Counted from the stretch's first letter, positions 25,399-33,607 are shown. The stretch: 39,304 nt of DNA from Pseudomonas frederiksbergensis (GCF_003732665.1 NZ_MOBP01000008.1:94852-134155), one strand, 5' to 3'. Notes: generated by a model from the letters alone, not told the origin. A program made the numbers and translations.

Positions 25399-25986
25399 TT
25401 ATTTTAAGTTTTTGAGATCAGTATGGTTCGCTTGTTGCTCTCTCCCTACCTTTAACTGATCCATTAATACCAAATTTTCCTTTGCATAACTGCTGTTAAA
25501 CTCAGTTATCGCCTGATCAAAACTCTGCTTTGCCTTTTCAGTTTCATTATTAGTCATATAGATGAGCCCCAGATTATTGTAAGCAGCTTCTTTCACCTTG
25601 GGCTCTATACCAGACTTACTCTCAATGGCAGTATTTATATCGGCAATTGCACCCGCCGTGTCACCATTCAAAAAGCGAACCCAACCTATGGAGTTATAAA
25701 TAGATGCGTCCTCAATCTTGTTTGCATCCTTGATGGTCTTCGCGCGCTCAAGATAATTTATTGACTGTTTATAATCCCCGTCAATAGCGGTGGCCTTTCC
25801 GAGAGCAGAGTACGCAAAATAACTTTCCGGATTAGTTTCGATGTATGTTTTCAATGCTGCCTTGGCGGCAGGATAACCCTTCTCCGAGATAGTATCCTTG
25901 ATATCGACAGGAAGATCCGAGGCCGCATCACCTGCTTGAACGAAAGGAATAAATACCAAGTAAAGAATGACAATTAAATTCTTCAT
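25399..25986 (-). CDS. Exported tetratricopeptide-repeat protein
   Basis: A 195-residue protein with a signal peptide (MKNLIVILYLVFIPFVQAG, probable cleavage after QA) and TPR-like helical pairs. Repeats are visible at about 55-90 (SYFAYSALGKATAIDGDYKQ), 93-125 (ASIYNSIGWVRFLNGDTAGA) and 134-165 (AAYNNLGLIYMTNNETEKAK). TPR domains hold protein partners; in the periplasm it may assist the other products of the operon. It is the last of four coupled genes, its ATG overlapping the preceding stop by 4 bp. Codon use is much AT-richer than in neighbouring genes, a sign of transfer. Confidence 0.85.
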   Translation of the reverse strand: MKNLIVILYLVFIPFVQAGDAASDLPVDIKDTISEKGYPAAKAALKTYIETNPESYFAYSALGKATAIDGDYKQSINYLERAKTIKDANKIEDASIYNSIGWVRFLNGDTAGAIADINTAIESKSGIEPKVKEAAYNNLGLIYMTNNETEKAKQSFDQAITEFNSSYAKENLVLMDQLKVGREQQANHTDLKNLK

Positions 25987-26471
25987 TCTCCGAACCCTCG
26001 CATCGGGGTACGCGTCGGCAGCAACCTTTTATTATCGGCATTTAACTCCCCCAACTTATTAACAAGCCTCTCTACTCCAATTCTTATATTCTCTTTGTCA
26101 CCCACCTCGATTTGCGCAAAACCATCGATGATTTCGACTTTAAGCTTGTCGCGACTGACCGTAACGTAACCTTCGTAAGGCTTGAGGTCCTCAGGCCAAG
26201 GAGACGGGGTCACCATGAGGTTTGCAATGGCTTGATGCGATGAGGGCGTATAAAACTCTGCAGACACACCAATTGCAAATAGTGCAAAGCACAGCATCAT
26301 AAATACCCGTACTTCTTTTAGAATCTTGGCTAAATTCCCCCCGGCATTATTCTTTACCTCAGGCCCCCACTTATTGAGCGCCTGATGCAGGAGCCGAGCA
26401 GTTAGAAGCGCCATGACTATCGCTGCGCCGTGAAACCCGACCTTTATGACGTCAAGCAGAATTGCATTCAT
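25983..26471 (-). CDS. Hypothetical membrane-anchored protein
   Basis: A 162-residue protein with two hydrophobic segments, residues 5-30 (VIKVGFHGAAIVMALLTARL) and 53-72 (VRVFMMLCFALFAIGVSAEF). About 90 soluble residues (75-162, with YEGYVTVSRDKLKVEIIDGF) probably form a small beta domain on one side of the membrane. No family is recognised. Its ATG lies 12 bp after the 783-residue protein gene, with GGTGGA upstream, and its stop overlaps the TPR gene start. Its place suggests it anchors or serves the operon's other products at the inner membrane. Confidence 0.75.
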   Translation of the reverse strand: MNAILLDVIKVGFHGAAIVMALLTARLLHQALNKWGPEVKNNAGGNLAKILKEVRVFMMLCFALFAIGVSAEFYTPSSHQAIANLMVTPSPWPEDLKPYEGYVTVSRDKLKVEIIDGFAQIEVGDKENIRIGVERLVNKLGELNADNKRLLPTRTPMRGFGE

Positions 26472-26483
26472 ATATCCACCCTA

Positions 26484-28835
26484 TCACTGATGATACTCAT
26501 GGACACCTTCAACCTTTACTGTTTTACCGGTATCACGATCCCAAATCAAAACCTTGATCTCTGACACGGCAACCATCAATCTTTTGGGATCATTTGTATG
26601 TTGCGGTGACGCGGCCCCGTCCGCAAAAACGAAAAGATAACCACTGCCAGACATGTTATTCACCCTGATTTCAGAGCTCTTATATTGATCCAGAATGGAT
26701 AAGGGCAAGAACGCTTCAAACTTAAGATCAGCCCACGACTTCACGGACCGGAATACAACCAGCCAATGACTTGACTGTGATACTTTGGCACCAGGACCAT
26801 CTAACTTTTCAATGATAATAGCGAATGCATGAAGTCGGGATTGCATTTCTGTTCCGCCAACAGCACGCAGCTTATCGAAAACAAGGCGATTAGACAGCGC
26901 ATTGGAGACATAATCAGCTCGCATAATGTCGGAATAGTTGACCAGAACCGCCCCTTCAGCCTCCACCAAAAATGGCCCATATTCACCATCCCAGCCTAAA
27001 ACAGTTTGTCCATTGATCGCACCTGGGCTTTCAGGATGTAGCCCTAGTTCTTCATCTGTCAGCGGAATAGCAGTGGGGGTTTTTGCCCGGTTAAATGTAC
27101 GCGATGCATCGGGTGATGCGGCTGCCCACATACCATTGGCAGCAGCACACAACTTTGCATCTTCAACAAATGGCGAACCCAAACCGGCGGTGTGATAGTA
27201 AGGAGCTGAAAAAACACTGTCCCGACCATAAGTGACATCCCACCCTGGAGCAAAGACGTTCGAAGCACCATCGGACAATGCGGTCGGTACATCAACCCAC
27301 CTATCGTAATGCCGTTTGCCCAGCCTGTGACGCCCTCTGCTGACAACACTGACAATGGTGTCATCCGACGTAAAAACAGCCGCTCCCGTATCAGGATCGG
27401 TCATCCGGGCGTTCGCACCAAGCCGCCCCTCACATAGTGCTGACGGACCACCTTCGGAAAAATTGTTTGAGAATTTCTTGAGCTCAAGATTTCCAACATA
27501 GGGGAAAAAGTCTGGTGCGGTAATCACCGAAAATGCGGGGGACACATTGTGCACATGACCGTTAATGCTATACGTCGCGTTTACATAGCCATCGCAAATA
27601 TCATCAAGATACAGGGCGATGTCATAACCTCCTGCATCAAGCAAAGACTCAAATGCTTGCGAGCCTGAAATAGTGATATTCACATCATCCACAGTACCTG
27701 TTACGTGAGTCAGTCGATGCCGCATGTTAATGAATTCAGAGCAGTTGCGCGGTGAAAGGAACGGTCGCACCTTTGCATCAACCAGGCCGATTATTTCCGC
27801 AGAAATATAGTCGAGACCCGCACTGAACAACTTCTGACCAACACGCAATGTCGAGTATCTTCTGTTCTCATTGTAGGCTTCTATTCCGGGCCCCTTTGCA
27901 GGCACCGTGGTGGCGCCGGGCTGATCTTTACCCCTCTTTATCTCTACGATAACCTCTCGCACAAGCGGTTGAGGCTGCGGATGAACAACAAGGGTCGCGC
28001 CTATTGCTTGAGCGTTGACCTGGAGTCCGTTATTGCGAGTTGATCGCGTATAGGGTGGTCGATTCAGGTCCGCTTTATCAATATTGGGTAACTTCCCAAC
28101 GGAGAATAGACGACGCAGCCGGTCAGTGAAGTGGTAAGAGGACAGCTCAACAGTCTCATAAGTGAAGCTGTCAAGTCTCAGCCCCGGAAAGATCTTAACG
28201 ATAGGGACAAGAAACTGTCGGCTCGAGTCGCCAAATTGCGACGGCCCCAAGTAACACCCATCAAGCTCGCTTCCCTCGATACGCTCGCAAAGGAAGGCCG
28301 CATAGCGAGCAGGCATGACACGAACTTCATGCGCCACTTCGGCATCGAGTCGATAACTGCGCAGGACCGGGTCGTAGATTGCCGGCGCGCTACCTACACG
28401 GGCAATACCTGTACGACTGAACACCAGGTCGGCATGCATCCGATGTGGTGTTCCGGCGGCTTCCCGATACTCATAGGCAAAGACGGCCGCGACCCATGTG
28501 TTTCGTAGTTCGTCAGAAACATCAACCAGGCTGTAGATATAGTTCTCAACCAGATCCAATTCTTCCTGGGTTGGATAGTTGCTTTGGGCCAAATCTGGTG
28601 GTCGAACTACCGGGCTGGCCAGGCAGTGATAAAGCAGACTGGCCGCCGGATCACCCGGTTGGATAAGAGATGCTTTATCCATGCTGAAATCATGGAAACC
28701 CATTTCAGTGCGATCCACGGTGAGCACCGTTGAAAACTCGGTTTGTGCGCTGACACCCTGTTTGGCGAAAACCGGGCCCCAAGGAGTGGCCAACAACTTG
28801 TCCAGTAAGTTACGAACGTCTTGTTCAAGCGTCAT
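26484..28835 (-). CDS. Unrecognised 783-residue protein paired with a flavoenzyme (possibly LodA/GoxA-like)
   Basis: A large protein with no signal peptide. The N-terminus (1-120) is helical and contains IQPGDPAASLLYHCLASPVV; residues 130-480 appear beta-rich. A short stretch, TGIARVGSAPAIY (142-154), recalls the PAIGIARVGNSP opening of LodA/GoxA amino-acid oxidases. These carry a cysteine tryptophylquinone and need a LodB flavoprotein, as found next door here. A conserved-looking core at 555-600 holds LCAAANGMWAAASPDASRTF and PLTDEELG, with C563 and W570 as candidate cofactor residues. The similarity is too slight to call the family: it could be an oxidase or a protein modified by its partner. 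The ATG overlaps the FAD gene stop (ATGA), with GGAG 8 bases before. Confidence 0.6.
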   Translation of the reverse strand: MTLEQDVRNLLDKLLATPWGPVFAKQGVSAQTEFSTVLTVDRTEMGFHDFSMDKASLIQPGDPAASLLYHCLASPVVRPPDLAQSNYPTQEELDLVENYIYSLVDVSDELRNTWVAAVFAYEYREAAGTPHRMHADLVFSRTGIARVGSAPAIYDPVLRSYRLDAEVAHEVRVMPARYAAFLCERIEGSELDGCYLGPSQFGDSSRQFLVPIVKIFPGLRLDSFTYETVELSSYHFTDRLRRLFSVGKLPNIDKADLNRPPYTRSTRNNGLQVNAQAIGATLVVHPQPQPLVREVIVEIKRGKDQPGATTVPAKGPGIEAYNENRRYSTLRVGQKLFSAGLDYISAEIIGLVDAKVRPFLSPRNCSEFINMRHRLTHVTGTVDDVNITISGSQAFESLLDAGGYDIALYLDDICDGYVNATYSINGHVHNVSPAFSVITAPDFFPYVGNLELKKFSNNFSEGGPSALCEGRLGANARMTDPDTGAAVFTSDDTIVSVVSRGRHRLGKRHYDRWVDVPTALSDGASNVFAPGWDVTYGRDSVFSAPYYHTAGLGSPFVEDAKLCAAANGMWAAASPDASRTFNRAKTPTAIPLTDEELGLHPESPGAINGQTVLGWDGEYGPFLVEAEGAVLVNYSDIMRADYVSNALSNRLVFDKLRAVGGTEMQSRLHAFAIIIEKLDGPGAKVSQSSHWLVVFRSVKSWADLKFEAFLPLSILDQYKSSEIRVNNMSGSGYLFVFADGAASPQHTNDPKRLMVAVSEIKVLIWDRDTGKTVKVEGVHEYHQ

Positions 28836-29854
28836 ATGAACACTCCAAAAGTTGCAGCGACTCTGGAAGTAAAACCGATGGGGTCGTCTCGCCCCGAGGC
28901 CTGCTGATAGAACGCGTTGAGTCGTTGGCAGTCATCCAGGAACCACCCTGTCATCATTGCGCAGTAATCTTCCAGCGCATCGGTTGTATGACACCCAAGA
29001 TAAGCACCCACAGCGTTCGCGGCAGCTCTCCCCGATACAAGTGCCCGATGTACCCCCCGTGAAGCCGCTGGATCCAGCTTGCACGCCGCATCCCCCGTAA
29101 GAACAAATCGAGGTGAGGCCAATTGATCGGCAATACGCCATGTGCAGTCGGCTCTTAGGAAGCCCGGACGCGATGCAAAAGTCTTGCGTCTCCCTTCAAA
29201 GGTCATCTCGCACTCGACGCGTCGACCCGATCCAATATTGGATTTCCAGTGCCACCCTTGCGAGTCAAGCTGAAAACTCGGGTTCATATCCCAATCGATT
29301 GAACTGCTATATCGGTAAGCGACTTCGAGCGGGTTACTCAAATAGAGTGCCTGGATATCCGTTTTTTTGATGAGCCAATTGGCAGTTCCGGTGCTGTCGA
29401 TGACAACTCGCGATGTCAAATGACCACAGGTTGAGGCAACCGTGACAAAACGCTTTTCGCGCAGATCAATAGATCTTGCTGCTGCTGGCCGAAAGAGACG
29501 AACACCCGCCTTGGCCACCGCAGTCAACAATGCCTCGTCCAAATCGACCCGATGCATATGGACACCGCTTTGTGCGAAACCGTAAGGCTTGACCCCAACG
29601 GTTTTCCCATCAGAAAAGTTGATTACGTCATGAGCGGCTTTCGGAAGATGTGAAAACGCGTCATCGCCAAGCAACTGAGCAATGATCTGAGCTGTGCTTT
29701 GAGCAAAAGACTCACCGGGACGGAACCGAGGCCCTGCGCAGACCTCGATCAACGCGGTGGATAACCCGAGCTCAGCCGCACGAATTGCCGCCGACGAGCC
29801 AGCCGGGCCACCACCGACAACGATCAGGTCGAAGTCCAACCCGACACTTTCCAT
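28832..29854 (-). CDS. FAD-dependent oxidoreductase, LodB/QhpG/halogenase-like
   Basis: A 340-residue flavoprotein of the group that includes LodB, QhpG, tryptophan halogenases and geranylgeranyl reductases. The FAD fold starts DFDLIVVGGGPAGSSAAIRA (residues 8-27), with RFRPGES after it. The second FAD motif is late: VLTGDAACKLDPAASRGVHR, then ALVSGRAAA. LodB and QhpG oxidise a tryptophan in a partner protein to build a quinone cofactor. The 4-bp overlap with the 783-residue gene suggests the same kind of partnership, by inference. I chose ATG 29854, with GGAG 8 bases upstream; a reading from 29920 adds 22 residues without a good box. It is the first gene of the four-gene unit. Confidence 0.82.
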   Translation of the reverse strand: MESVGLDFDLIVVGGGPAGSSAAIRAAELGLSTALIEVCAGPRFRPGESFAQSTAQIIAQLLGDDAFSHLPKAAHDVINFSDGKTVGVKPYGFAQSGVHMHRVDLDEALLTAVAKAGVRLFRPAAARSIDLREKRFVTVASTCGHLTSRVVIDSTGTANWLIKKTDIQALYLSNPLEVAYRYSSSIDWDMNPSFQLDSQGWHWKSNIGSGRRVECEMTFEGRRKTFASRPGFLRADCTWRIADQLASPRFVLTGDAACKLDPAASRGVHRALVSGRAAANAVGAYLGCHTTDALEDYCAMMTGWFLDDCQRLNAFYQQASGRDDPIGFTSRVAATFGVFI

Positions 29855-30115
29855 GTCCCTATCTCCAAGATTCGTTCCAGGCTTGGGCGGCAAGTCGACT
29901 AACGGGTTTTCCAACAGCAATTGGACGTTAGCTAATGGCCATCACTCTGTCCAATCTCCAACATTGTTTGAATCCGACGAGTTAGAAATAACGTTTATTT
30001 CTAAGTGATCAATGTGCCAGACATGAAAAAGTTCGACCTCTTCAGATTGGCCCTCTCATCGAAAAATAGCCGGGCACTGGTAATGACGGCTTATATGCTT
30101 GGATCCCCCCGGGCC
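29855..30115. other. Gap between the acquired operon and a LysR gene, with terminator relic
   Basis: The gap is AT-rich and should hold the promoter of the FAD-led operon. At 30022-30050 it carries CATGAAAAAGTTCGACCTCT followed by TCAGATTGG. This matches 25 of 29 bases of the segment at 25098-25126, on the far side of the four-gene unit. Here the hairpin is not preserved. Read on the minus strand it follows the LysR gene at 30116, so it may be a decayed terminator. No credible gene lies here. Confidence 0.5.
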
Positions 30116-31006
30116 TCACCGCGCCCCGGCAAACACCTCCCCCAACCAATCCACAAACACCCGCACCCGTGGCGACATGTGGCGGTTGTGTGGGTAGAGC
30201 ACGGAAACTGGCATCGGCGGCGGTGGCAGGTCGGTCAGGATTTCTTTCACCAGGCCCTGGGCGATTTGCGCTTCCATCCGGTAGTGCGGGCACTGGATGA
30301 GGCCAAGCCCGGCAATCGCCGAGGCCGCGTAGATCTCTGCGCCGAACACCGACAGCGTGCCGTCGATGGCCACTTCTTTCAGCTCGCCATCGACCATGAA
30401 TTCAAACGGGAACAGCTTGGCGGTGGTGCGGGAGACGTAGTTCACCGCGCGATGCTGGCTGAGGTCGGCGAGGCTGTGCGGTTCGCCGTATTTGCGCAGG
30501 TACGCCGGGCTGGCGCAGGTGATCTGGCGCAGGTTGGCCACGCGTTTGCCGATCAGCGCCGAGTCGCCGAGGGTGCCGGCGCGCAGCACGCAATCGACGC
30601 CTTCGGCGATCAGGTCGACAAAGCGGTCAGCCTCGCTGATCGACAGTTCGATGTCCGGGTAGCGGGCCATGAATTGCGGCAATGCCGGGATCACAAAGTG
30701 CTTGGCCAGGGTGCCGTGCAAATCCACGCGCAACCGCCCTTTCGGTGCCACGCTGCGGAACGCCAACTCGGCTTCTTCCAGCTCTGCCAACAGTTGCACG
30801 CAACGCTGGTAATACGCCTCGCCGTCCAGGGTCGGGCGCACCTTGCGCGTGCTGCGCTCCAGCAGGCGCGTGCCGAGCCAGGCCTCGAATTGATTCAGCG
30901 TGTGGGTCAAGGTCGCCCGGGGCAGGTTCAGGTCATCGGCGGCCAACGTGAAGCTGCTGCGCTCATAAATTCGCACGAACACTTTCATCGCTTTGACTTG
31001 ATCCAA
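30116..31006 (-). CDS. LysR family regulator divergent from an SDR gene
   Basis: A 296-residue LysR-type regulator. The N-terminal helix-turn-helix is at residues 1-60 (MDQVKAMKVFVRIYERSSFT, then PRATLTHTLNQFEAWLG), followed by a substrate-binding-like effector domain. It starts with TTG at 31006, with AGGAG 6 bases before; an ATG at 30988 would remove part of the first helix. It is divergent from a short-chain dehydrogenase gene, and TCAAGGCAA/TTGCCTTGA arms lie between them. Regulator plus SDR is a frequent pairing, with the dehydrogenase probably induced by a carbonyl or quinone stressor. The effector is unknown. Confidence 0.92.
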   Translation of the reverse strand: MDQVKAMKVFVRIYERSSFTLAADDLNLPRATLTHTLNQFEAWLGTRLLERSTRKVRPTLDGEAYYQRCVQLLAELEEAELAFRSVAPKGRLRVDLHGTLAKHFVIPALPQFMARYPDIELSISEADRFVDLIAEGVDCVLRAGTLGDSALIGKRVANLRQITCASPAYLRKYGEPHSLADLSQHRAVNYVSRTTAKLFPFEFMVDGELKEVAIDGTLSVFGAEIYAASAIAGLGLIQCPHYRMEAQIAQGLVKEILTDLPPPPMPVSVLYPHNRHMSPRVRVFVDWLGEVFAGAR

Positions 31007-31047
31007 GGGGCACTCCTGGCTTTCGATTGTTGGCGATTATTGAACAG

Positions 31048-31079
31048 TCAAGGCAACTCTCGTGCATTTATTGCCTTGA
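31048..31079. promoter_or_regulatory. Inverted repeat TCAAGGCAA-N14-TTGCCTTGA
   Basis: Perfect 9-base arms at 31048-31056 and 31071-31079 with a 14-base spacer lie midway in the 128-bp divergent gap between the LysR and SDR genes. Length, symmetry and position fit the operator of the LysR regulator controlling both. TTGAAC at 31040 could be part of an SDR promoter. Confidence 0.6.
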
Positions 31080-31134
31080 GTAAACATGTGAATCTGGCTT
31101 CACCCCAACAAGCCACCTCACAGGAATCATCACC

Positions 31135-31875
31135 ATGACCACTCACACGTCGAAAGTTGCCATCGTCACCGGCGCCTCCCGCGGCATCGGCGCGGTTATC
31201 GCCAGACAACTGGCCCGCGAAGGTTTCGCGGTGGCCATCAACTACGCCAGCAGCGCGATCGAGGCTTCGAAACTGGTGGTGGAACTGCGTCAGGCCGGCC
31301 ACCAGGCCATAGCGGTCAAGGCCGATGTGGCCAGTGCCGACGACGTGCGCCGCTTGTTCGACGAGACCGAAGCGCAACTGGGCAAGGTCGACGTGCTGGT
31401 GAACAACGCCGGCATCCTCAAGGTCATGCCCCTGGCGCAACACAGCGACGAGTTGTTCGATCAAACCTTCAACATCCACGCTCGCGGCACTTTCAATACC
31501 CTGCGTGAAGCCGCCACGCGCTTGAACAACGGTGGGCGGATCATCAATTTTTCCAGCAGCACCGTCGGCCTAAACCTGCCGGGCTATGCCGTGTACATTG
31601 CCAGCAAAGCGGCGGTGGAATCCCTGACCCAGGTGTTTGCCAAGGAAATGCGGGGTCGCAACATCACCGTCAACGCCGTGGCTCCTGGCCCGGTCGCCAC
31701 CGAGCTATTCCTGCACGGCAAAAGCGAAGAACAGATCCAGACCTTCGCCAAGATGCCACCGCTGGAACGCCTGGCGCAGCCGGAAGACATCTCCCGGGTC
31801 GTGAGCTTTCTGGTGGGGCCGGATTCGGCCTGGGTCAACGGGCAAATCCTGCGGGTCAATGGCGGGCTTGTTTAA
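31135..31875 (+). CDS. Short-chain dehydrogenase/reductase
   Basis: A 246-residue classical SDR, cytoplasmic and NAD(P)-dependent. The cofactor loop is TGASRGIGAVIARQLA (from residue 12) and NNAG is at 90-93. The catalytic serines are in INFSSST and the YxxxK pair in YAVYIASKAAVES; PGPVATELF follows. All active-site parts are present. The substrate cannot be told; members of this branch reduce ketones, aldehydes or acyl carriers. The ATG follows an AGGAATC box. It stands alone, divergent from its probable LysR regulator, with a small hairpin (CACTGTT/AACAGTG, 31911-31931) downstream. Confidence 0.9.
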   Translation: MTTHTSKVAIVTGASRGIGAVIARQLAREGFAVAINYASSAIEASKLVVELRQAGHQAIAVKADVASADDVRRLFDETEAQLGKVDVLVNNAGILKVMPLAQHSDELFDQTFNIHARGTFNTLREAATRLNNGGRIINFSSSTVGLNLPGYAVYIASKAAVESLTQVFAKEMRGRNITVNAVAPGPVATELFLHGKSEEQIQTFAKMPPLERLAQPEDISRVVSFLVGPDSAWVNGQILRVNGGLV

Positions 31876-32129
31876 AACCAACTCTTTTGCAGAGGCCCTT
31901 TAAAAAATGGCACTGTTCATGACAAACAGTGAATGCCCACAACAAACTATTGAAATAAATGCGTGATTTTTAAACGAGTATAAAAACTTTATTTAAGCGC
32001 CAAAAAATAAGGGTGGTAGCACCTTGCTATTATCCAGCGGTGATCTATTAATAGAAGCGCATCATTTGTTTTACCCAAGCGCAGCAACCCCGGCCAAGGA
32101 ATGCACATATGAATAATCCCACCTGAATC

Positions 32130-32168
32130 AGGGCGAGCCTTTTGACCAAAAGCTCGCCCTATTTATTT
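32130..32168 (+). terminator. Intrinsic terminator upstream of the toxin-like operon
   Basis: AGGGCGAGC (32130-32138) and GCTCGCCCT (32152-32160) form a 9-bp stem that continues into TTTT/AAAA with one bulged C. ATTTATTT follows. It lies 255 bp after the SDR stop and 176 bp before the next gene, so it ends either a long SDR transcript, a small RNA, or a leader. Confidence 0.8.
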
Positions 32169-32260
32169 CCAAAATTCAATCAGAAACAAGGCGTTGCGCT
32201 TAATGGCAACCGCCTCGATTCAATGTGTCTTTTATTCAGTAATAACCGATTTTAAAAACC

Positions 32261-32284
32261 ACGAATAAAGCGGGTTTTATTCGT
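32261..32284. promoter_or_regulatory. Perfect inverted repeat ACGAATAAA-N6-TTTATTCGT
   Basis: Nine-base perfect arms (32261-32269, 32276-32284) with a 6-base loop lie 59 bases before the first gene of the toxin-like operon. It could be a regulator binding site or an RNA hairpin in the leader. The AT-rich stem without a T tract argues against a terminator. Confidence 0.6.
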
Positions 32285-32343
32285 TAGTCGCTGCAAACGC
32301 CAGTCCAAGTGTTCCATCCACGACTCAACAAGGAAGGTTAACC

Positions 32344-33564
32344 ATGGCAACTCCCATCAGCACTCCCTCGACTTTCGCCCCACCTGCCGGCCTCGTGGTC
32401 GACAACCCGACGGCCGGATCGCCGCCGTTGTTTTGCCTGTTTACCCAAGACTGGATCACGATGCAGGGCTTTATCGCCCAAGCCACCACGCTGCCGATCG
32501 CCACCGGTGATTTCACCAGCAAGTACGGCACGTTCGCGGATCAGGCCGAGGTCCAGGGCTGCTTGTCAGCCATGACCGCCATTCAAGGCTTGAGCACCAC
32601 GTTTGGCGACCCGACGGCGCTGGTCACCGAGCTGGCCAACAACCCGGCCATCCTGCAAACCGACGTCGCGCCGACCCAGCTTTACGTGCACATCGTCTGG
32701 TTCGCAACCAAGCTCTATCAGACCGCCACCACCTTCAACCAGACGCTGGGGCAACTGCTCACCATCCTCAACTCGGTGCCGGCCTCAGAACTGCAGGCGA
32801 CATTGGCAACCATCCTGACCGGCCCCGGCGGTTTGCAATCGTCGGCGGCGTCCATGGTGACCCTGGCCAACGACCTGATTCAGGATTTGGCGAAGTTCAA
32901 CCTGCAACTCTCCCCGTCCATCAGCACGATGACCACTTACACCGCCAGTTCGTCGCAGTTCTACAGCGACGTCGTGGCGGCGGTGGGCACGGATGCGGCG
33001 GATGTGGCGACGTTCCAGGATGAAGCCGACAAGGCCTACAAGCTGTGGCGCGACCTGACGATTTCGGCGGTCACCACCTCGGTGGGTGTGATGGTGCTCT
33101 CCGGTGGCATGGCGTGGCCGGCTTCAGCCATTTTGGCCGGGGTACTCGGCGACCAGGCCAAAAAAGCCCGGGATGCCTATGACAAGGCCTGCTCCGAGCG
33201 GGACGCTGCCGCCAGCGACAAACAGAAAAAGATGACCCTGCAAAGCGACCTCAGCGCATTCAACACGAAGATGGGGCCGACCAACACCGCGGCCCAGAGC
33301 TTCCTGGCGGACCTGCAAAAGGTCTCGGGTGTATGGACCGCAATTGGTTCGAACCTCGACTACATCGCCAAGAATTTCACCCCGGCCCAGTTCGAAAATC
33401 TGCCGGCCTGGCGTGATGCCATGTTGCTCGACAGCGCGACGCAGGACTGGCAGACCATTGCCGCCAAGGCCAACGAATACACCGCCAACTCCCTCGTCAC
33501 CTACCAGATCGTGCCGTTTGGCAGCCCATTGCCGCCCGACACCACGCCAGCCGGCCAGTCGTAA
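32344..33564 (+). CDS. Helical protein with central hydrophobic segment, putative pore-forming toxin subunit
   Basis: A 406-residue, almost wholly helical protein without a signal peptide. Long amphipathic helices (110-235 and 270-345) flank one hydrophobic segment at 237-269 (LTISAVTTSVGVMVLSGGMA, WPASAILAGVLG). This is the layout of alpha-pore-forming toxins of the ClyA/HBL/Nhe/Xax/Mak group, where the segment enters the membrane. That comparison rests on architecture, not recognised sequence identity. Residues 113-142 (LYVHIVWFATKLYQTATTFN) align with 96-125 of the 307-residue protein at 37138. The C-terminal LLDSATQDWQTI motif is shared with both smaller partners. GGAAGG lies 11 bases before the ATG. 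First gene of four. Confidence 0.7.
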   Translation: MATPISTPSTFAPPAGLVVDNPTAGSPPLFCLFTQDWITMQGFIAQATTLPIATGDFTSKYGTFADQAEVQGCLSAMTAIQGLSTTFGDPTALVTELANNPAILQTDVAPTQLYVHIVWFATKLYQTATTFNQTLGQLLTILNSVPASELQATLATILTGPGGLQSSAASMVTLANDLIQDLAKFNLQLSPSISTMTTYTASSSQFYSDVVAAVGTDAADVATFQDEADKAYKLWRDLTISAVTTSVGVMVLSGGMAWPASAILAGVLGDQAKKARDAYDKACSERDAAASDKQKKMTLQSDLSAFNTKMGPTNTAAQSFLADLQKVSGVWTAIGSNLDYIAKNFTPAQFENLPAWRDAMLLDSATQDWQTIAAKANEYTANSLVTYQIVPFGSPLPPDTTPAGQS

Positions 33565-33607
33565 CCCAGGCCATTGGTTTTTGTTCACCTAATTCAAGGA
33601 GACAAGC

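Larger units (their letters stand above)
31876..32343. other. AT-rich 468-bp gap with several hairpins before the toxin-like operon
   Basis: The gap contains a hairpin just after the SDR gene (CACTGTT at 31911, AACAGTG ending 31931), a TATAAAAAC promoter-like stretch near 31979, and a strong terminator at 32130-32165. A perfect inverted repeat lies at 32261-32284. Two minute frames (MHI and MNNPT) precede the terminator behind an AAGGA box. The layout fits an untranslated leader with attenuation, or a small RNA gene ending at the terminator. I see no real protein gene in it. Confidence 0.5.

Noticed and set aside
30005..31138. A 377-residue plus-strand frame opposite the LysR gene at 30116
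   Set aside because: It is antisense to a clear LysR regulator and its composition is that of a shadow frame.
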